DNA of 64,000 nt, from assembly GCF_030053135.1 (NCBI RefSeq), contig NZ_CP125652.1, forward strand, positions 806,001-870,000. The letters are read 5' to 3'. The notes under the pieces are model-generated. The model saw nothing but the letters and a program-made list of their open reading frames with translations. It had not been told where the DNA came from and searched no databases. This DNA comes from Rhizobium sp. BT04. Its GTDB lineage: Bacteria; Pseudomonadota; Alphaproteobacteria; Rhizobiales; Rhizobiaceae. The position numbers were made by a program, and so were the translations under genes. Of the stretch, positions 20,210 through 31,196 are shown piece by piece (position 1 is the stretch's first letter; each line of letters starts with the position of its first letter).

Positions 20210-20211
20210 CC

Positions 20212-21630
20212 ATGACAAATTGGCTTCCCGATATTTCCCGAGGGTCCGGGCCGGTCTATCTCCGGCTGGCGGACAGCATCGAAACCGCCATATCAAGCGG
20301 CGCCCTGCCCGCCGGCAGCAAACTGCCGCCGCAGCGCAACCTCGCTTATGATATCGGCGTGACGATCGGCACGATCGGCCGCGCCTACGCGCTGGTGCAC
20401 GAGCGCGGCCTGGTCGCTGGCGAAGTGGGGCGCGGCACCTATGTGCTGAACCGCTCCGAGACGCCGCCCGGCGAACAGATCGATCCGCTGACCATCTCGC
20501 TTGGCGGTACCCGCGTCCAGGATGCGCCGCCAAACAAGATCCGCTTCGATACGACAGCCGCCCCCGATCTCGGCCAGGGCAAGGTCATCGCGGGTATCCT
20601 TGCCGAGATCGGCGAGCAGCATTTCTCCGAGATCTCCTCCTATTCGCGCAATTTTCCGCAGAATTGGTTCGAGGCTGGCCGCCTCTGGCTTGCCCGCAGC
20701 GGCTGGACGCCGGAGGCCGCAAACATCGTACCGACTCTCGGCGCCCATGCGGCGGCAATATCAGTCATCGCCGCCGTCTCGGCGCCCGGCGACAAGATCG
20801 TCTTCGAGAATCTCACCTATACCCAGGTCAGCCGCAGCGCCCGCCTTATCGGCCGGCGCACGCTGACTGTTGATTCCGATGAGCTCGGTGTCATCCCCGA
20901 GGATTTCGAGCGGCTCTGCCAGCAGCAGCACCCGAAGATCGCCTTCCTGATGCCGACCGTCCACAATCCGACGGTGTCGATCATGCCTTATGAGCGGCGC
21001 GCGGCAATCGCGGCAATCGCCAGGAAACACGGCGTCTGGCTGATCGAGGACGACCTTTATGGCGGCATGGCCGGCGACGACACACCGCTTCTCGCCTCGC
21101 TGGCGCCCGACCGCACCTTCCTCGTCAACGGACTGTCGAAATCGGTCGCCGCCGGCGTGCGCGGCGGCTGGGTCGCCTGCCCGCCGCATTTTGCCCAGCG
21201 CATCAGGGTGACGCACAGGATGATCACCGGCGGCCTGCCCTTCATCCTGGCCGAGACCTGCGCCCGCTTGGTCGAAAGCGGCATGGCGCACGAGATCCGC
21301 AAGGCAAGTGTCGAGGAGCTCTCCAGGCGCGTCCGGCTCGCCCGCGAACAGTTGCAGGGCTTCGAATTCGAATCGCACCCGCATGCGCCCTTCCTCTGGC
21401 TGAAACTGCCGGAACCCTGGATGTCCGGCACCTTCAAGAACGCCGCCTACCGCGACGGCGTGCTGGTCGACGACGAGGACGAGTTCAAGGCGGCGCGCGG
21501 CGAGAAGACCTATCACCGCGTTCGCATCGGTTTTTCCTCTCCGAAGACGGGACAGGAGCTGGTCTCCGGCCTGATGATCCTGCGCCGGCTATTGGAAAAC
21601 GGCGGCTCCGCCTATGACGGTGAAATATGA
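20212..21630 (+). CDS. MocR-type GntR regulator with PLP aminotransferase domain
   Basis: The 472-residue protein combines an N-terminal GntR winged helix (about residues 12-78) with a fold-type I aminotransferase-like domain. Recognisable residues are PRxxLAYDxG-like text in the HTH, IEDDLYGG (PLP-binding Asp) and VNGLSKSVAAGVRGGW with the Schiff-base Lys. MocR proteins use PLP or its adducts as ligands, often for vitamin B6, GABA or taurine genes. I start it at ATG 20212, where homology begins; a longer frame runs antisense through the DUF1127 gene. The regulated gene is probably DUF1127 or itself. Confidence 0.88.
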   Translation: MTNWLPDISRGSGPVYLRLADSIETAISSGALPAGSKLPPQRNLAYDIGVTIGTIGRAYALVHERGLVAGEVGRGTYVLNRSETPPGEQIDPLTISLGGTRVQDAPPNKIRFDTTAAPDLGQGKVIAGILAEIGEQHFSEISSYSRNFPQNWFEAGRLWLARSGWTPEAANIVPTLGAHAAAISVIAAVSAPGDKIVFENLTYTQVSRSARLIGRRTLTVDSDELGVIPEDFERLCQQQHPKIAFLMPTVHNPTVSIMPYERRAAIAAIARKHGVWLIEDDLYGGMAGDDTPLLASLAPDRTFLVNGLSKSVAAGVRGGWVACPPHFAQRIRVTHRMITGGLPFILAETCARLVESGMAHEIRKASVEELSRRVRLAREQLQGFEFESHPHAPFLWLKLPEPWMSGTFKNAAYRDGVLVDDEDEFKAARGEKTYHRVRIGFSSPKTGQELVSGLMILRRLLENGGSAYDGEI

Positions 21631-21755
21631 CCTGTTGCAAATACACGTCATAAATCGAAAAAAATGCCTGAGCCTGCCCCGAATACGTCGCGAATCGGAC
21701 CTTCGTGTTAGCTCTTTGTCATTCCGCCGGGTGAACGGAATCATAAGGACAGCAG

Positions 21756-22337
21756 ATGAGGATCGACTTCGGAAGGGTCGCTCTGCGCTTGTTGGGTATT
21801 GCGTCAGTGGCAGTGGTGGTCGGCATGCCGACAATGGCCGGCTCGGCAAATGCCGGCGAGCAGATATTCGATGAATTGCGCTTCGGCGCCTCGACCTCGG
21901 TACAATCGGGCCATTCCAGGGAAGACGGCGTCTTTCCGGAGATTACCGCTCTCTTCGATCCCTTCGGCTACGATACGGCGGTCGGCTGGCAGCAACAGCT
22001 ACTGCATCCTCGTGTGCATCTCGGCACCTCGATCGGCACGTCAGGCGAGGCCAGCCAGTTCTTCAGCGGCTTCACCTGGACGGTCGATTTCAACGAGAAG
22101 CTTTTTGCCGAAGCCGGTTTCGGCGGCGTCATCCATACCGGCGATCTCGAGGGCGATGATGACGGCCCGGAACTCGGCTGTCGCGTCCTCTTCCACGAAT
22201 ATCTGGGCGCCGGCTATCGTTTCAGCACCCACTGGAACGTCATGGCCCAGGTCGCCCACTCCTCGCATGCCAATCTCTGCGATGGGCCGAACGACGGCAT
22301 GACGCGCGCCGGTCTGCAGATCGGCTACAAATTCTAA
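21756..22337 (+). CDS. Acyloxyacyl hydrolase / PagL-like lipid A deacylase family outer-membrane protein
   Basis: The 193-residue product has a signal peptide (about residues 1-33, SANAG), alternating beta strands and a C-terminal Phe (GYKF), as expected for a small outer-membrane barrel. The HSS segment at His168-Ser170 matches the PagL HxS dyad. The Glu expected about 12 residues later is not obvious (PNDG there), so the acid of the triad is uncertain. PagL removes the 3-O-acyl chain from lipid A. It is monocistronic and followed by a rhizobial palindromic repeat. Confidence 0.82.
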   Translation: MRIDFGRVALRLLGIASVAVVVGMPTMAGSANAGEQIFDELRFGASTSVQSGHSREDGVFPEITALFDPFGYDTAVGWQQQLLHPRVHLGTSIGTSGEASQFFSGFTWTVDFNEKLFAEAGFGGVIHTGDLEGDDDGPELGCRVLFHEYLGAGYRFSTHWNVMAQVAHSSHANLCDGPNDGMTRAGLQIGYKF

Positions 22338-22440
22338 AGCGTGTCGCAATCTTTCAGATTCGCTCCTTACGCTTTAGGTCTTGCTTTTGCGCATGTCGTT
22401 ATCGCAAAACCGCTGCACGCTTTTGCGCGACATGCTTTAG
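22336..22440. repeat. Rhizobial intergenic mosaic (RIME-like) palindromic element
   Basis: The roughly 105-bp element contains paired arms GCATGTCG ... CGACATGC and CGCAAAA ... TTTTGCG, plus a repeated AAAGCGTGTCGC-like start. It resembles the abundant rhizobial RIME repeats. It starts at the stop of the PagL-like gene and may act as its transcription end. Confidence 0.7.
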
Positions 22441-22527
22441 GCAGCGACCGCTTTTCATCGTAAGGAAGAAGTTGCCTGCCCGCTGTTGACGGCGGGCATT
22501 TTCCTGTCGCGCGCCGTCCCTACATAG

Positions 22528-24804
<2,277 letters not shown>

Positions 24805-24823
24805 TGCGCAAGGAGTAACGATC

Positions 24824-25057
24824 ATGGCCATGAAACCCGGCGATATCGAAGACATGATCAAGGCTGGGATTCCCGGTGCCAAGGTGACGATCCGCGATCT
24901 GGCGGGCGACGGCGATCACTACGCCGCCGAAGTCGTCGCCGAAGCCTTCCGCGGCAAGAGCCGCGTGCAGCAGCACCAGATGGTCTACGAGGCGCTGAAG
25001 GGCAATATGGGCGGCATACTGCACGCGCTGGCGTTGCAGACCTCCGCGCCGGATTGA
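24824..25057 (+). CDS. BolA-family protein
   Basis: The 77-residue protein has the BolA fold signature: the VTIRDLAGDGDHYAAEVV strand region and the RVQQHQMVYEALKG helix near residues 45-58. BolA proteins bind 2Fe-2S clusters together with CGFS monothiol glutaredoxins and act in iron homeostasis. SD AAGGAG lies 8 bp before ATG 24824. In alphaproteobacteria bolA is often next to grxD; here grxD is about 14 kb away, beyond the catabolic cluster. Confidence 0.93.
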   Translation: MAMKPGDIEDMIKAGIPGAKVTIRDLAGDGDHYAAEVVAEAFRGKSRVQQHQMVYEALKGNMGGILHALALQTSAPD

Positions 25058-25095
25058 CATGCCAGCTTCGGCCGGTTGACGCTTTGAAATGAAAC

Positions 25096-25132
25096 AGACC
25101 CGGGTGGAAGGATTCCTTCCTGCCGGGTCTTT
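25096..25132 (+). terminator. Rho-independent terminator after purL-bolA
   Basis: The arms AGACCCGG (25096-25103) and CCGGGTCT (25123-25130), with an inner GGAAGGA/TCCTTCC pairing, form a long hairpin followed by TTTGG. It lies 38 bp after the bolA stop. Confidence 0.85.
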
Positions 25133-25192
25133 GGTTCTCTGCAAAGCGGTTCCAGATGACAAAGGCGTCCGGACTCGTTGTGCGCCGTACTT

Positions 25193-25320
25193 CAACCTCC
25201 CCGTTCCTGTGCCTGTCACAGCGCGCGCGTGTCCTTATGCTCAAGGGTGTCCTCGCGGCGTCGCGCCCGTCCATAAGGATGACGGACCTGTGGCCGTGTT
25301 CCAGAGAGGTCCAGCATCAC
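25193..25320. repeat. Degenerate copy of a rhizobial nested inverted repeat; rest of the 328-bp gap shows no gene
   Basis: The segment 25193-25221 resembles one arm of the element at 57848 (CAACCTCC...TTCCTGTG.CTGTCACAG). A hairpin TCCTTATG (25232-25239) / CATAAGGA (25272-25279) follows, and a decayed opposite arm lies near 25286-25312. Between bolA and the oxidoreductase (25058-25385) I see only the terminator and this decayed repeat. Short frames across it look non-coding. Confidence 0.5.
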
Positions 25321-25385
25321 CTCACGCGAGATGGCGTAAGATCGTTCGCGCGAGTTGCGACCGCCTTAAGCTGGCGCGCAACCAT

Positions 25386-26423
25386 TTAGATCAGGCTGAT
25401 ACGCTGACCCGCTGCGGCGGATCGCTTCACGGCGTCGATAACCTTCAAGGTTTCCAGTCCCTCTCGTCCGCTCACCAGCGGTGCTTCCTCGCCTCTGATG
25501 ACCCTGCAAAGCTGGCGTATCTGCAGGACGAGCGGATCCTCGTTCTCAATTTTGGCGCGATTACATTCGAACGGTTCCATCCAGCCCCTGTTGCCGGGAT
25601 TGCTCCACATGTTGAGTGACGGCACCGACAGCGACCCGTGGGTGCCGCCGATCATGTAGCAGGCCTCCTCAGTTTTAGGATAAGCGGGGTTTTCGCCGGT
25701 CGTCATCTCCCAACTCCAGGGCGCGACAACGGAATCCGAAACGGAAGCAGAACCGAGAATTCCGTTCTTGAACTCGATGAGGATCACCGCGGTCTCCTCA
25801 ACGGCGTTTCCGCGAACCGCGTTGGATTCGCGTGCCTGGACCGCAGTGACCTCCCCGAATAGGTAGCGAAGGTTGTCGATGTCGTGGATCAGGTTGAGAA
25901 AGATTGGCCCCGCTCCGCGTTCGCGCCGCCAGGCAATATCGAAGTATTCGTCCGGCTTGAATAGCCAGAACATCGCATTCACGACCAGTATCCGCCCGAG
26001 CTTTCCGCTTTCGATGATCTGTTTAGCTTTTTGCATCATCGGATTATGTCGGCGATGATGTCCGGTCAGCAACGGGATTCCTTTGGCCGCCGCCGCCGCG
26101 ATGAGCTCTTCGCCGGCGGCAATGTCGTCGGCGATTGGCTTCTCGATCAATGCCGGGATGCCGGCCTCTACGGCCTCAAAGCCGTTCCTGACATGGATCT
26201 GGTTGGGCGTCGCGATGATGACGCCGTCAGGGCGAGCTGCGGCGATCATTTCAGCGAAGGTCGAAAACCATTTAGCGCCGACCTCACTTGCGATCACCTT
26301 TCCAACCGGGGTCGGGTCGACGATCGCGACAAGCTCCGCCATCGGTTCGTCCAGCACGTGTTTGATGTGACGCCTTCCGATAAGCCCCGCGCCGAGGACC
26401 GCCAGTTTGACTGCGGGAGCCAT
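25386..26423 (-). CDS. Gfo/Idh/MocA-family NAD(P)-dependent oxidoreductase
   Basis: The 345-residue protein has an N-terminal Rossmann fold (GAGLIGRRH near residue 10) and the family EKP motif (ALIEKPIADD near 93). Family members oxidise or reduce sugars, inositols or related cyclic alcohols. It is the last gene of the ten-gene minus-strand operon and starts 2 bp from the aroQ stop. In this setting it could dehydrogenate a hydroaromatic or sugar-acid substrate; that is inference. Confidence 0.88.
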   Translation of the reverse strand: MAPAVKLAVLGAGLIGRRHIKHVLDEPMAELVAIVDPTPVGKVIASEVGAKWFSTFAEMIAAARPDGVIIATPNQIHVRNGFEAVEAGIPALIEKPIADDIAAGEELIAAAAAKGIPLLTGHHRRHNPMMQKAKQIIESGKLGRILVVNAMFWLFKPDEYFDIAWRRERGAGPIFLNLIHDIDNLRYLFGEVTAVQARESNAVRGNAVEETAVILIEFKNGILGSASVSDSVVAPWSWEMTTGENPAYPKTEEACYMIGGTHGSLSVPSLNMWSNPGNRGWMEPFECNRAKIENEDPLVLQIRQLCRVIRGEEAPLVSGREGLETLKVIDAVKRSAAAGQRISLI

Positions 26424-26425
26424 TG

Positions 26426-26875
26426 TCAGTCCTTCTTCGGCGCCTTGAGCATCGTCGCGATGCGGCGGATTCCGAGCTGATAGCCTTCCGTACCAAGACC
26501 GGCGATGACGCCGTCGGCGCGGTGGGAAACGAAGGAATGATGACGGAAGCTTTCGCGCTTATGCACGTTGGAGATATGGATCTCGATGATGGGACCCTCG
26601 AACGTGTTCAAGGCGTCGAGGATGGCAAGCGACGTGTGCGTGAATGCAGCCGGATTGATGATGATGCCGACTCCGTCTTCGCGCGCTTCGTGGATCCAGT
26701 CGATGATTTCATATTCACGGTTGCTCTGGTGGAAACGGATCTCGTGGCCGAGTTCCGAGGCCAGTTTCCGGCAGTCTGCCTCGACGTCGGCCAGCGTCTC
26801 GTGACCATAGATGTCAGGCTGACGCTTGCCGAGCAAATTCAGGTTTGGGCCGTTGAGAACGTAGATCAGGCTCAT
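26426..26875 (-). CDS. aroQ: Type II 3-dehydroquinate dehydratase
   Basis: The 149-residue enzyme has NGPNLNLLG at residues 8-16, active-site Arg18 and Tyr23 on the mobile lid, the [10 protein letters not shown] segment and catalytic His in SFRHHS. It interconverts 3-dehydroquinate and 3-dehydroshikimate. Type II enzymes serve either the shikimate pathway or quinate catabolism. Placement in an inducible catabolic operon with a transporter favours the catabolic role. I start it at ATG 26875; ten upstream codons in the same frame lack homology. Confidence 0.93.
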   Translation of the reverse strand: MSLIYVLNGPNLNLLGKRQPDIYGHETLADVEADCRKLASELGHEIRFHQSNREYEIIDWIHEAREDGVGIIINPAAFTHTSLAILDALNTFEGPIIEIHISNVHKRESFRHHSFVSHRADGVIAGLGTEGYQLGIRRIATMLKAPKKD

Positions 26876-26907
26876 TGCAATTGTCCTTGTGAGGGGCGTT
26901 GCCAAGC

Positions 26908-27276
26908 TCAGGCAAACGCTATTTCCTGGAATGCGAAATCCGGATCGGATTCGTAAAGATCGGCCCGCAGCCCCAGCCGGCCCGCTTGCAGCGCGGGGGC
27001 CGCGACATCGCGCGCCGCTTCGAGGACAGCCTTCAACAACTCCCGCTTCGTCTCAGCCGGCCGGCCAGGCGCCACGCGGACGACTATCTGGATGAAGTGA
27101 TTGTCCGGATGTTCGTCCCCGACGCAGGAGAAGGTCGCCTCCCTGGCGAAGGTCCGCACGGCAGTGGGCTTGACCAGGCCTCCGTCGCGCACCCGATGGT
27201 GGACCGCTCTGGTCAATTCATCGATCGCCACCCGTTCGGCAGCACCCTGGCTATAGTCGATAATGATGTGCGGCAA
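26908..27276 (-). CDS. 5-carboxymethyl-2-hydroxymuconate delta-isomerase family (CHMI) tautomerase
   Basis: The 122-residue protein starts MPHIIIDYS, placing Pro2 as the catalytic N-terminal proline after Met removal, as in CHMI of the homoprotocatechuate meta-cleavage pathway (HpaF). Length and the [13 protein letters not shown] core fit the family. It isomerises an unsaturated dicarboxylate ring-fission product. It sits 16 bp downstream of the aroE-like gene in the operon. No HpaD/HpaE extradiol genes are present, so its natural substrate here is open. Confidence 0.85.
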   Translation of the reverse strand: MPHIIIDYSQGAAERVAIDELTRAVHHRVRDGGLVKPTAVRTFAREATFSCVGDEHPDNHFIQIVVRVAPGRPAETKRELLKAVLEAARDVAAPALQAGRLGLRADLYESDPDFAFQEIAFA

Positions 27277-27291
27277 GGCATGTTCTCCCGG

Positions 27292-28152
27292 TCAGGCTGG
27301 AGCTCGGCACAATTCTTCGAAGTGACGCGACATGCGTTCCGCATCCGGTTTTACACCCGTGAACAGTTCAAAGGCCGCCGCGGCCTGGAACACGGTCATG
27401 CCGCCGCCCGGCAAGGTCCTGCACCCCCTCTTCTCTGCCAGGGCCAGAAGTTCGGTCACGAGCGGCATGTAGACGATATCGGCGACCCAGTGACGTGGAT
27501 GAAGCCATTCCGGTTCGATCGGGAGACCCGGATGACTTCGCATGCCCGTCGGCGTAGCGTGAATCAGCCCGTCGGCCGAAGCGAGCGCCGCACCGACTTC
27601 CCTGACCGGCTGCGCGCAGGTTCTTGAAAAGCGTCGGTTGAGCTGATCGGCAAGCGCGGCGGCGCGATTTGTGTCCTGGTCGAAGATCGAGAGCATCGCG
27701 ATACCGAGCTTGATTGCCGCGTGCGCTACGGCGACCCCTGCGCCGCCTGCGCCGAGCAGGACGGCATGAGTTTTGGCGACACCGGGCATACCGCGCTCGA
27801 AATTCTTGTAGAAGCCATACCAGTCCGTATTGTGCCCGATCCGCTCTCCATCCCGAAACACGACTGTGTTGACTGCTCCGAGCATCTCGGCGTCCTCGGA
27901 CAGGCTGCTAAGATGGGCGATGACCGTCTGCTTGCACGGGTGCGTGATGTTGCTTCCTGCGAAGCCGCGGTCTTCGAGTTCTACGAGCAATTCAGGCAGC
28001 GCAGAAGCGGGTAAACTGCGCACGGCGAAATCGACGAGCTCGTAATGGTAATCCAGTTCCAAGTGCCGCGCCTCGGTTTCGTGCAGTGCGGGCGACTTCG
28101 ACATCTGGATGTCGGCCCCGATCAGACCGACGAGGAATTTGTTGTTGTTCAT
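27292..28152 (-). CDS. Shikimate/quinate dehydrogenase (AroE family)
   Basis: The 286-residue NAD(P)-dependent enzyme has SKSP (18-21) for carboxylate binding, NITHPCK with catalytic Lys74, Asn95 in GAVNTV, catalytic Asp110 in HNTDWYG and the nucleotide loop GAGGAG (134-139). Catabolic AroE paralogues (quinate/shikimate dehydrogenases) feed quinate into dehydroquinate. Its place beside aroQ, an ABC transporter and a dioxygenase suggests this, not biosynthesis. It is preceded by the ABC ATPase gene with an 18-bp gap. Confidence 0.87.
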   Translation of the reverse strand: MNNNKFLVGLIGADIQMSKSPALHETEARHLELDYHYELVDFAVRSLPASALPELLVELEDRGFAGSNITHPCKQTVIAHLSSLSEDAEMLGAVNTVVFRDGERIGHNTDWYGFYKNFERGMPGVAKTHAVLLGAGGAGVAVAHAAIKLGIAMLSIFDQDTNRAAALADQLNRRFSRTCAQPVREVGAALASADGLIHATPTGMRSHPGLPIEPEWLHPRHWVADIVYMPLVTELLALAEKRGCRTLPGGGMTVFQAAAAFELFTGVKPDAERMSRHFEELCRAPA

Positions 28153-28170
28153 TTCGATAGCCCCATCAGC

Positions 28171-28944
28171 TCAGTGATGTGCGAGGATCTCGCCAAGGAA
28201 AGCCTTGGTGCGCTCATGCTTCGGAGACTTGAAGAAGACCTCGGGCTCGGCCTCCTCTATGATCTCGCCGGAAGCCATGAAGATGACCCTGTCTGCAACC
28301 TGACGGGCGAAGCCCATTTCATGGGTGACGCAGATCATGGTCATGCCGTCGCGTGCGAGACCGATCATCGTGTCCAGCACTTCCTTCACCATTTCCGGAT
28401 CGAGCGCCGATGTCGGTTCGTCGAACAACATCGCCTTGGGTTCCATGCAGAGCGCCCGGGCAATGGCGACACGCTGTTGCTGCCCTCCGCTGAGCTGAGC
28501 GGGATACTTCTCCGCCTGATCAAGGATTCGAACCCGTTCGAGGTACTTTCTCGCCAGCCTCTCGGCGTTGGCCCGGCTGGTTCCGCGGACCCTCATAGGC
28601 GCAAGCGCGCAGTTCTGCAGAACGGTCATGTGCGGGAACAAATTGAAGTTCTGGAACACCATCCCGACTTCGCGCCGAATGGCATCAACCGCCTTGCTTG
28701 TGCCGTCGAGCAACTGTCCCTCGACGACAATCCTGCCTTCCTGGATCAGCTCGAGAGCGTTGATGCAGCGTATCAACGTCGACTTGCCGGAACCCGAAGG
28801 TCCGCAAAGTACGATCTTCTCGCCTTTGCGAACCGACAGGCTGATGTTTTTCAGCGCATGGAAGGAGCCGTACCATTTCTCCACTCTATCAAGAGATATC
28901 AATGTCGACTGATCATTAGCGGAACTGAGCACGGCGCCCTCCAT
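28171..28944 (-). CDS. Polar amino-acid-type ABC transporter ATP-binding protein
   Basis: The 257-residue ATPase has Walker [10 protein letters not shown] (48-56), signature LSGGQQQR, Walker [13 protein letters not shown] and the H-loop VTHEMGF. It groups by eye with GlnQ/HisP-type importers. It is encoded 7 bp after the binding-protein gene and energises the two permeases of this operon. Confidence 0.94.
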   Translation of the reverse strand: MEGAVLSSANDQSTLISLDRVEKWYGSFHALKNISLSVRKGEKIVLCGPSGSGKSTLIRCINALELIQEGRIVVEGQLLDGTSKAVDAIRREVGMVFQNFNLFPHMTVLQNCALAPMRVRGTSRANAERLARKYLERVRILDQAEKYPAQLSGGQQQRVAIARALCMEPKAMLFDEPTSALDPEMVKEVLDTMIGLARDGMTMICVTHEMGFARQVADRVIFMASGEIIEEAEPEVFFKSPKHERTKAFLGEILAHH

Positions 28945-28951
28945 ATATGCT

Positions 28952-29776
28952 TTACTTGACGGTGAACGGGATGTTGGGGATGGATTCCGGGAACGTCGGC
29001 AGATCGATGTTCATCCACTTCTTGGTGATGGCTGCAAGTTCGCCATTAGCCTTGATCTTGTCGAGGAAGGCATTGACGGCCTCGTTCCAGTCCTTCTCGC
29101 CCAGTCGCGTCCCAACGCCATTGTAAGTCGTCAGGAAGTCGATCTTGCGCTCGTAGGTGCCGGCGCTGGCAGCATCGAGCCGCTGTCCGTAGAACATGTT
29201 GCCCCCGACGGCCTTGACTTGTCCGGAGACCAGCGCCTGAATGGTTGCGGCGTCGTCGTCGAAGCGGCGGATGGTGGCCGTCGACCCCATCGCGTCGGTA
29301 ATGGCCTTGTCCTGCGAGCTGGACTTCGGCACGCCGATTTCCCAGCCGGCAACATCGGCAGGCGTTTTTGCGCTATCGGCCTTTGCCGCATAAAGTGAGA
29401 TCGTGTTCGCCGCGTATGGCTTGCTGTACTGGATTGATTTGGCGCGCTCTTCCGTCATGGCCATGGTGGCGAACAGGATGTCGACCTTGCCGGTGGTCAG
29501 GGCCGGAATGCGGTTGGCGACGGCAAGCGGTTGGAACTGGACCTTAACTCCGAGCTCCTTGGCGAAGAGTGTCGCGACATCGGCGTCGAATCCGTCCTGC
29601 TTGCCGCTCGTGTTGACGAAGCCCCATGGCGCGTTGTCGCCCTGAATGCCGACGACGATCGTGCCCTTGGCCTTGATCTCCTCGACAGTCGCTGCGGAAG
29701 CTGCAGCCGCGCCGACCGTGGCGAAGGCGGCCGTAGCCAGGGCCATTCCAAGAATTTGTCTGCGATTGCTATACAT
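28952..29776 (-). CDS. ABC transporter substrate-binding protein, family 3
   Basis: The 274-residue protein has a twin-Arg-like start ([10 protein letters not shown]), a hydrophobic signal and probable cleavage after ASA near residue 28. The mature part follows the family 3 pattern: [29 protein letters not shown] and [15 protein letters not shown]. Family 3 proteins bind amino acids and small organic acids. Cluster context suggests an aromatic or hydroaromatic acid as ligand, which is an inference. AGGAGG lies about 8 bp before the ATG. Confidence 0.92.
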   Translation of the reverse strand: MYSNRRQILGMALATAAFATVGAAAASAATVEEIKAKGTIVVGIQGDNAPWGFVNTSGKQDGFDADVATLFAKELGVKVQFQPLAVANRIPALTTGKVDILFATMAMTEERAKSIQYSKPYAANTISLYAAKADSAKTPADVAGWEIGVPKSSSQDKAITDAMGSTATIRRFDDDAATIQALVSGQVKAVGGNMFYGQRLDAASAGTYERKIDFLTTYNGVGTRLGEKDWNEAVNAFLDKIKANGELAAITKKWMNIDLPTFPESIPNIPFTVK

Positions 29777-29819
29777 TCCATTCTCCTCCTCTGTGGTCTT
29801 TGCTTCGGGCGAAGCAAGG

Positions 29820-30470
29820 TTATCGGACAGCTTTCGCCATCCGTTTTTCGAGGCCGCTCCCGATGTGGGAGAGAGGCCAACAAATGATGAAGTAGATTAT
29901 TCCGACGATCCCAAAGACGAGCAGCGGGCGGTAGGTCTGGTTCGAAATGATCTGTCCGGCACGGGTCAGCTCTATGAAGCCGACGATTGCGGCGAGCGAT
30001 GTTCCCTTGATCAGCTGAACGAGAAATCCGATGGTTGCAGGCATGGAAATCTTCAGCGCCTGCGGCAGGATAACGTCCCTCATTCGGGAGATGTAATGCA
30101 GCCCGAGTGCGTTCGCGGCTTCGGTCTGGCCCTTCGGAACGGCTTCGATCGAGCCCCGCCAGATCTCGCCCAGGAAGGCGCTCGCATGGAGGGTGAACGC
30201 GATTGCCACAGCGATCCATGCATTGACGTCGACGCCCAATAGCGCGACGCCGTAGTAGACGACGAAGAGCTGCATCAGGAGCGGCGTGCCCTGGAAGAGC
30301 GCGATGTAGCCCGACGATACGAAACGTGCGAAGCGGTTCTTCGACGTGCGCACCAGAGCGATCAGGATTCCAAATACACCTCCGCCGACGAAGCCGATGA
30401 TGGCCAGCAGCACAGTCCACTTCAGACCCTGCAAGAGGAAGAACAGCTCGTTTTCGCCGATGGGACCCAT
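29820..30470 (-). CDS. ABC transporter permease, polar amino-acid type
   Basis: The 216-residue protein has four to five transmembrane segments and the EAA-type loop (EAANALGLHYISRMRDVILPQALK, about residues 130-153) that contacts the ATPase. It pairs with the upstream permease to form the membrane channel. The genes are 9 bp apart. Confidence 0.93.
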   Translation of the reverse strand: MGPIGENELFFLLQGLKWTVLLAIIGFVGGGVFGILIALVRTSKNRFARFVSSGYIALFQGTPLLMQLFVVYYGVALLGVDVNAWIAVAIAFTLHASAFLGEIWRGSIEAVPKGQTEAANALGLHYISRMRDVILPQALKISMPATIGFLVQLIKGTSLAAIVGFIELTRAGQIISNQTYRPLLVFGIVGIIYFIICWPLSHIGSGLEKRMAKAVR

Positions 30471-30479
30471 GAACGCCTC

Positions 30480-31148
30480 CTATCGGGTTGGGTAGTTGAA
30501 GTAGTAACGGGAGATGAGGGCGAAGATGCCCATCATCAGGCTCGAGATGACGAGGTAGATTGCGGTCACGCTGAAATAGACCTCGAAGCTTCGGAAAGTG
30601 TCGGATTCGATCCGTTGGGCCGCCGAGGTCAACTCGTAGGCGGCGATCGAAGTGCAGACCGAAGTCGTCAAGGTCAGCATCACGAACTGGCTGGTCAGGG
30701 ACGGATAGATCGCCCGCAGAGCCGGCTTCAGAACGATCAGCCGGAACACATCGGCCTTATGCAAGCCCAACGCAAAGCCTGCCTCAACCTGTCCCTTGTT
30801 CACGCTTTCGACGCCGCCTCGAATGATCTCAATCGCATAGGCGCCGCCATTGATCCCCAGCGCGATGATAGCGGTAGCGGTGGGGTTCAGTCGGATGCCC
30901 ATGAGCGGAAGTGCGAAGTAGATAAAGAATATCTGCACCAGGAACGGTGTGTTTCGGACAATCTCGACGAAGGTAATCACCGGAGCTCGAACGAGTTTGT
31001 TCTTGGATGTTCTTGCAGCGACGCCGAGAATACCGATCGCGAGCGCAAGGATCATTCCGGCAACCGCAAGACCGAGCGTCCCAAGCGAACCCCAAAACAA
31101 TTCTGGGGCGCGGTCGAAGACCGCACCAAAATCGAACGTATAACCCAT
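30480..31148 (-). CDS. ABC transporter permease, polar amino-acid type
   Basis: This 222-residue permease has about five membrane helices, the EAA loop (EAGFALGLHKADVFRLIVLKPALR region, about residues 135-158) and the RNTPFLVQIFFIYFALP segment typical of His/Glu/Arg-type permeases. It is the first transporter gene of the operon, 48 bp after the TIM-barrel gene. Confidence 0.93.
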   Translation of the reverse strand: MGYTFDFGAVFDRAPELFWGSLGTLGLAVAGMILALAIGILGVAARTSKNKLVRAPVITFVEIVRNTPFLVQIFFIYFALPLMGIRLNPTATAIIALGINGGAYAIEIIRGGVESVNKGQVEAGFALGLHKADVFRLIVLKPALRAIYPSLTSQFVMLTLTTSVCTSIAAYELTSAAQRIESDTFRSFEVYFSVTAIYLVISSLMMGIFALISRYYFNYPTR

Positions 31149-31196
31149 ATGTTGACTTCCTCCCTCCGACGCGGCTCACGCCGCGCCGGCGCCGGA

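Noticed and set aside
25156..25389. A 77-codon plus-strand frame between bolA and the oxidoreductase
   Set aside because: It runs through a terminator-proximal decayed palindromic repeat and has no SD or recognisable protein pattern.
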